From contig CANJSF010000014.1 of the NCBI GenBank assembly GCA_947476925.1, positions 1 through 64,000 on the forward strand: DNA of 64,000 nt, written 5' to 3'. The DNA comes from Rhodospirillaceae bacterium. GTDB taxonomy: Bacteria > Pseudomonadota > Alphaproteobacteria > Rhodospirillales > Rhodospirillaceae. Positions 59,791 through 64,000 of this stretch are shown in pieces (the stretch's first letter is position 1; each line of letters starts with the position of its first letter). A model generated the notes under the pieces. It saw nothing but the letters and a program-made list of their open reading frames with translations. It searched no databases and had not been told where the DNA came from. The translations under genes and the position numbers were made by a program.

Positions 59791-62700
59791 TTAGGCACTT
59801 TCACGCAGCTGTTCGGCTGACTTCAAATCGACCGATACCAGGCGCGAAACGCCACGCTCGGCCATAGTCACGCCAAACAGGCGATCCATGCGGGCCATGG
59901 TCATGCGGTGGTGGGTGACAACCAGCGCTCGAGTGCCAGTCTGCTTCGTGATTTCGCTTAACAGCGAGCAGAAGCGGTCAACGTTGGCATCGTCCAGCGG
60001 TGCGTCCACTTCGTCCAGCACGCAGATGGGGGCTGGGTTGGTCATGAACACTGCAAAAAGCAGGGCCAGGGCAGTCAGCGCCTGCTCGCCGCCCGAAAGC
60101 AGCCCTAGGTTCTGCATCCGCTTGCCCGGGGGGCTGGCCATAATTTCGAGGCCCGCTTCCAGCGGATCATCGGCTTCCGTTAGGGCGAGGTGGGCTCGAC
60201 CGCCGCCAAACAGGCGGCCAAAAAGGCTGCGGAAGTGGCCATCAACCTCATTGAACGATTTGAGCAGCCGTTCGCGGCCCTCGCTGTTGAGCTTTTGGAT
60301 GCCCTCACGGAGGCGCGCAATGGCGGCAATCAGGTCATCGCGCTCGGATGTCATGCCGGTGATTTGCTGCGTCAGTTCCTCGGCTTCTTGTTCGGCGCGC
60401 AAATTCACGGCGCCTAAGTTTTCGCGCTCGCTGAGCAGACGTTGCAACCGCTTCTCGGACTGTTCGAGCGTGATCATCGGCTCGTCGTCCTTCAGCTTGG
60501 TTTGGGCGCGCACATCGTCGGGCTCGCACGCTAAGCGTTCGCGGATGGTGCTGTCGACTACGCCCATGGCTTGCTCGCCTTGGGCAACGGCCGATTCACG
60601 GCGAATGCGCTCTTCGCGCACTTCAGCCAAAGCATGCTCGGCCGCTTTCAGGGCGCGATCAGCATCGGCTAGGCGTGTTTCGCCTTCGGCCAAGGCATCA
60701 GCGGCTGTGCGGCGTTCGGCTTCGGCTAAATCAAGTTGCTCGCTTAAGGCGTTGCGCTGCGTGGCAATGTTTTCAGGTTTATCGGCGAGCACAGCGATTT
60801 CCGCTTCCTCAGCCTCGCGGCGTTGCTGCAAAGCCACGTCTTGGGCGGCAGAGGATTCTTTGCGACCGCGCCAAGACGTTTCCTCTGTAGCAAGTGTTTG
60901 CAACCGGCGCGCCCGTTCGTCGGCTTGGCGGGCCAGCGCATCATACTGTGCGCGGGCTTCCATCAAGTTCTGACGGAGATTGCTTAAGCCGCCTTGCTTG
61001 GTTTCAATTTCCGCACGCATCGGTGCGCCATCGCCCAGCTCGGTCAATCGTGCATCGGCGCTGGCAAATTGATCGCGCGATTCTTGAATCTCGCCTTCCA
61101 GCTGGTGGCGGTTTTCGTTCAAGGCGGTCAAGCGCATCTGCACGGCAGCTTGTTTTTGCTTCAGCTCGCCCAGCGCATCTTTGGCTTTGTTGCGGGCGTC
61201 TTCCGCCGTGCGCATGGCCGTGCGGTTGGACTGCTCGGATTCCTGGGCTGCTGCGAACGCTGCTTTTGCCGCAGTGTTGGCATCTTCGGCGATACGAACA
61301 GCCGCCGACGACGCATCAAGGGCCACGCGCAATTCGCGCAAGCGATTGCGTTGTTTCAAGCGAATGGCCGAGGCGGACGGTGCGCCAGCAGCGGCAAAAA
61401 AACCGTCCCAACGCCACAAATCACCAGACGCTGTGACCAAGCGCTGGCCAGCCTTGAGCGATGACTGCAATTGCGAACCCAGCGCAACGTCACTCACCAA
61501 GCCCACTTGCGACAAGCGACGTGACAAACGATCGGGTGCTTTGATCACATCACTTAAGGCGCGCGCGCCTTCGGGCAGCGCTTGTTGCTCGGTTAGCGGC
61601 GGCAAGAACATCCAGCGCATGGGGGCAACGTCATCGCCTGCGGCCGTCAGATCATCGCCCAATGCGGCGCCCAGTGCAGCTTCATAGCCAGGATCGACAG
61701 AAACCGCGTCGACAATCGGGCTCCAGCCGCCTGCCGTGTTGGGTTCGGCCAGCACTTCTTCCAAAGCCATGGCTTCGGCTTGAACACGAGCGTGGTCGGA
61801 TGCCTTCGTTTGCAATTCTGCTCGCGCAACATCGGCCGCACTTTGCGTCACCAGACGCGTTTGTTCGGCTTGCTCCCAGGTCTGGCGCGAAGACAACACA
61901 TTGGCTTCCGCCTCAGCAGTGCGGTTTTCTTCAGCCGCAATAATTTCAGGCGCCAAGGCAGACTGCTGCGCAACTTCAACTTGCTGCAAAATATCCCCGT
62001 GCCGCCGCTCGGCACGCTGGCGACGCAATTCGGCTTCATTGGCTTGCTGCCGCGCAGTGGCTCGCGCGGAGTCGGTTTCGGCCATGCGTTTGGACAACAG
62101 CGCCAACTCGGCCTCAACATCTTCCACGGCTTTGGCGGCCGCCATCAAGGCATCGCGTACGCGTTCGCGCTCGGATGCCTCAGCTATGGCTTGGGCATTG
62201 AGTGTCGTCTGCTCTCCGGCGATTCGCGTCAAGTTTGTTTCGGCATCTGACAGGCGCTCGGCTTCACGCAGCAAATCTTCTTTGATTTGCGCCAACCGAG
62301 TTTCGGCTGCCGCACGAGCCTGGGCAATGCGCTCGAGTTCTTCGTCAAGTTTATCGCGCGCAATGAGAATCGCTTGGCGCTTGGCTGCTGCCTGAGCTTC
62401 GGCTTTACGAAGGTCGGGCATGCCGGCGGCGGCAGTGGCTTGTTCGGTTGACGCTGATGCTGCAGCGCTGGTGCGCGCATTCACATCGCCCTCAATTTCT
62501 TTCAGGGCCGTGTGGGCGGCTTCAAGGGCCGCCATGGTTTCGGTGCGTCGGATGAGCAGCACCAAGGCTTCGGCGGAACGAATGCTTTCGCTGATCGTGC
62601 GGTAACGCACCGCTTGGCGGGCTTGCTTTTTCAGGCCTTCAAGCTGTGCATCAAGTGCAGTGATCACATCATTCAAGCGAGCCAAATTTCCTTCGGCAGC

Positions 62701-63258
62701 CTGCAGGCGCAATTCGGCTTCATGGCGGCGGCTGTGAAGACCGGTGATGTTGGCGGCTTCTTCCAAAAGGTGGCGGCGTTGCTGTGGTTTGGCGCTAATG
62801 ATGGCGCTGATGCGGCCCTGGCTGACCAGCGCTGTCGAGCGTGCGCCCGTTGAAACGTCAGCAAACAGCAGTTGCACGTCGCGTGCGCGAACATCGCGAC
62901 CGTTCACTTTGTATTGAGAACCCTTTTCGCGTTCGATACGACGCGTGATTTCTAGGTCGTCGTTGTCGTTGAACTGGGCGGTGGCATTGCGTTGGGCATT
63001 GTCTAGAAATACCGATACTTCAGCGATGTTGCGCGCTGGTCTATCGCGCGTGCCGCCGAAGATGACCTCGTCCATATCTCCGCCGCGCATTTGCTTGGCT
63101 GAGGTTTCACCCATCACCCAACGTAAAGCCTCAACCAGATTGGATTTACCGCAACCATTCGGGCCGACGACGCCCGTCAGGCCCGGCTCGACAATAAGCT
63201 CCGTGGCATCGACAAAAGATTTAAATCCGGACAACCGGAGTTTCGTGAACTGAACCAA
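59791..63258 (-). CDS. smc: Chromosome segregation protein SMC
   Basis: A 1155-residue condensin ATPase. Walker A is GPNGCGKSNLVEAL (residues 32-39 core), then long coiled coils around a hinge near residues 500-640 (GWSPIVDAVSVDPGYEAALG marks its start). The C-terminal signature is LLSGGEQALTALALLF and Walker B PICVLDEVDAPLDDANVD. It organises and segregates the chromosome with ScpA/ScpB, which are not in the window. It follows the DsbA-like gene by 54 bp, an alphaproteobacterial order. Confidence 0.96.
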   Translation of the reverse strand: MVQFTKLRLSGFKSFVDATELIVEPGLTGVVGPNGCGKSNLVEALRWVMGETSAKQMRGGDMDEVIFGGTRDRPARNIAEVSVFLDNAQRNATAQFNDNDDLEITRRIEREKGSQYKVNGRDVRARDVQLLFADVSTGARSTALVSQGRISAIISAKPQQRRHLLEEAANITGLHSRRHEAELRLQAAEGNLARLNDVITALDAQLEGLKKQARQAVRYRTISESIRSAEALVLLIRRTETMAALEAAHTALKEIEGDVNARTSAAASASTEQATAAAGMPDLRKAEAQAAAKRQAILIARDKLDEELERIAQARAAAETRLAQIKEDLLREAERLSDAETNLTRIAGEQTTLNAQAIAEASERERVRDALMAAAKAVEDVEAELALLSKRMAETDSARATARQQANEAELRRQRAERRHGDILQQVEVAQQSALAPEIIAAEENRTAEAEANVLSSRQTWEQAEQTRLVTQSAADVARAELQTKASDHARVQAEAMALEEVLAEPNTAGGWSPIVDAVSVDPGYEAALGAALGDDLTAAGDDVAPMRWMFLPPLTEQQALPEGARALSDVIKAPDRLSRRLSQVGLVSDVALGSQLQSSLKAGQRLVTASGDLWRWDGFFAAAGAPSASAIRLKQRNRLRELRVALDASSAAVRIAEDANTAAKAAFAAAQESEQSNRTAMRTAEDARNKAKDALGELKQKQAAVQMRLTALNENRHQLEGEIQESRDQFASADARLTELGDGAPMRAEIETKQGGLSNLRQNLMEARAQYDALARQADERARRLQTLATEETSWRGRKESSAAQDVALQQRREAEEAEIAVLADKPENIATQRNALSEQLDLAEAERRTAADALAEGETRLADADRALKAAEHALAEVREERIRRESAVAQGEQAMGVVDSTIRERLACEPDDVRAQTKLKDDEPMITLEQSEKRLQRLLSERENLGAVNLRAEQEAEELTQQITGMTSERDDLIAAIARLREGIQKLNSEGRERLLKSFNEVDGHFRSLFGRLFGGGRAHLALTEADDPLEAGLEIMASPPGKRMQNLGLLSGGEQALTALALLFAVFMTNPAPICVLDEVDAPLDDANVDRFCSLLSEITKQTGTRALVVTHHRMTMARMDRLFGVTMAERGVSRLVSVDLKSAEQLRESA

Positions 63259-63312
63259 TGAACTGATCTCCGCAGGGGCTGAGCTGATCGCAAGTAGTTT
63301 GCGTCTGCCGTC

Positions 63313-63975
63313 CTATTTCTTTTTCGAGCCGACTTTTTTGTCGATGAGATTGGCCATGAACTCATAGCCGCGATCGCCATCAACTTTTTCGTCATCCACA
63401 AAGAACGTGGGTGTCGACTGAATTTTGTACAGTGTCGTGGCGGTGTTTTGGACTTCGCGAACGGACTTGATGATGTCTTCGTTTTTGAGGCACGCTTCCA
63501 CGTCTGCCGCATTCATGCCAGCCAGTTGGGCATACCCCTTTAAAGGTTCAAGCGGCTTTTCCGAGCGAACCCAAGTGTCCTGATTTTTGAAAATGATATC
63601 GACCATTTTCATGCCGCGATCGCCCGGTGCGCAACGCGCCAGCACGGCCGCTGCAGTCCCTAAGCCATCGAGCGGGTAGTCTCGGAATACGAACCGAATT
63701 TTGCCCGTGTCGATGTAGTTCTTCTTGATGTCGGGATAAACCGTTTGATGAAAATGCGCACAGTGCGAACACGTCAGCGAGGCGTACTCGATAACTGTGA
63801 CGGGGGCTTTGGCATCGCCCAGCACAAACTCACGGTATTGTGGGCCGCTCGAGGCGGGCTTTGCTGCCGCTGGTGCAGCTGGCTTTGCGCCCTCTTGCGC
63901 AAGCGTCGTGTTGGACGCAGCCCACAAGCTCATAGCAGCGATGATTGTTCCGCTTAATACGCGATTGATCTTCAC
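63313..63975 (-). CDS. DsbA-family thiol-disulfide protein, exported
   Basis: A 220-residue periplasmic thioredoxin-fold protein. A signal peptide (about residues 1-27, ending LAQEG) and an Ala/Pro-rich linker precede the domain. The active site is C-S-H-C in ASLTCSHCAHFH, and the cis-Pro loop is QSTPTFFVDD. It resembles the BdbD/DsbG-like family with DSBA_2 domain that forms disulfides in exported proteins. It is upstream of and probably co-transcribed with smc. The start ATG is 63975. Confidence 0.92.
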   Translation of the reverse strand: MKINRVLSGTIIAAMSLWAASNTTLAQEGAKPAAPAAAKPASSGPQYREFVLGDAKAPVTVIEYASLTCSHCAHFHQTVYPDIKKNYIDTGKIRFVFRDYPLDGLGTAAAVLARCAPGDRGMKMVDIIFKNQDTWVRSEKPLEPLKGYAQLAGMNAADVEACLKNEDIIKSVREVQNTATTLYKIQSTPTFFVDDEKVDGDRGYEFMANLIDKKVGSKKK

Positions 63976-64000
63976 GCTTCATTCTCCCGCAAATGCACCC

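Noticed and set aside
59888-60973. 361-codon open frame on the plus strand inside smc
   Set aside because: It is the antisense shadow of the smc coiled-coil coding sequence, Ser/Arg-rich and of low complexity, without ribosome site or homology marks.
1-64000. Search for tRNA, rRNA, CRISPR arrays and prophage genes
   Set aside because: None was seen on reading the intergenic regions. Short or unusual RNA genes could be missed without a covariance-model scan.

Overview
The window looks like chromosomal DNA of an alphaproteobacterium, probably an uncultured or poorly described heterotroph. GC content is moderate to high by eye. The evidence is gene order and gene type: an F0 operon atpI-atpB-atpE-b'-b next to smc and a DsbA-like gene, thrC followed by an M16 processing-type peptidase, ispH-thrB-rnhA, an Mla operon with an MCE protein and a PqiC-like lipoprotein, and a PAS_5-type protein. 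No rRNA, tRNA or CRISPR array was seen. The genus cannot be named from the sequence.

Left edge (1-1344): the 5' end of an IS3-family insertion sequence runs off the window. It interrupts sbcB (exonuclease I), and only the C-terminal 270 residues remain. A second copy of the 15-bp IS-end-like sequence lies just after the sbcB remnant.

Accessory catabolic region (about 1.3-31.1 kb): this is a patchwork of short transcription units. It encodes a TonB-dependent receptor, three family-5 solute-binding proteins, a complete Opp/Dpp-type ABC importer, a Rieske oxygenase, a 2Fe-2S ferredoxin, a PhyH-type dioxygenase, a luciferase-like flavin monooxygenase, two FAD oxidases, a cysteine hydrolase, a nitrilase-like protein that lacks the cysteine nucleophile, exported esterases/hydrolases (tannase family, beta-lactamase family, alpha/beta hydrolase), a DUF1838 protein, an MFS exporter and a GntR regulator. 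The likely role is outer-membrane capture, hydrolysis, uptake and oxidation of an unknown organic compound, possibly an ester or amide.

Housekeeping and envelope region (31-64 kb): a methyltransferase and an LpxL-like acyltransferase are divergent from a six-gene operon. That operon joins a GAF-SpoIIE phosphatase-HATPase fusion, a STAS protein and MlaE-MlaF-MlaD-lipoprotein, which suggests partner-switching control of phospholipid transport. Then come thrC, an M16 peptidase, an operon of three dehydrogenases (an HpsN-like HisD homologue, a lambda-crystallin-type 3-hydroxyacyl-CoA dehydrogenase and an SDR), yqgE, a peroxiredoxin, rnhA, thrB, ispH, a double-CDGSH protein and a lipoprotein. A tandem glycine riboswitch precedes gcvT-gcvH-gcvPA-gcvPB. 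A MacAB/Lol-like efflux set with an operator-like palindrome, the ATP synthase F0 genes with a clear terminator, smc and a DsbA-like protein complete the window.
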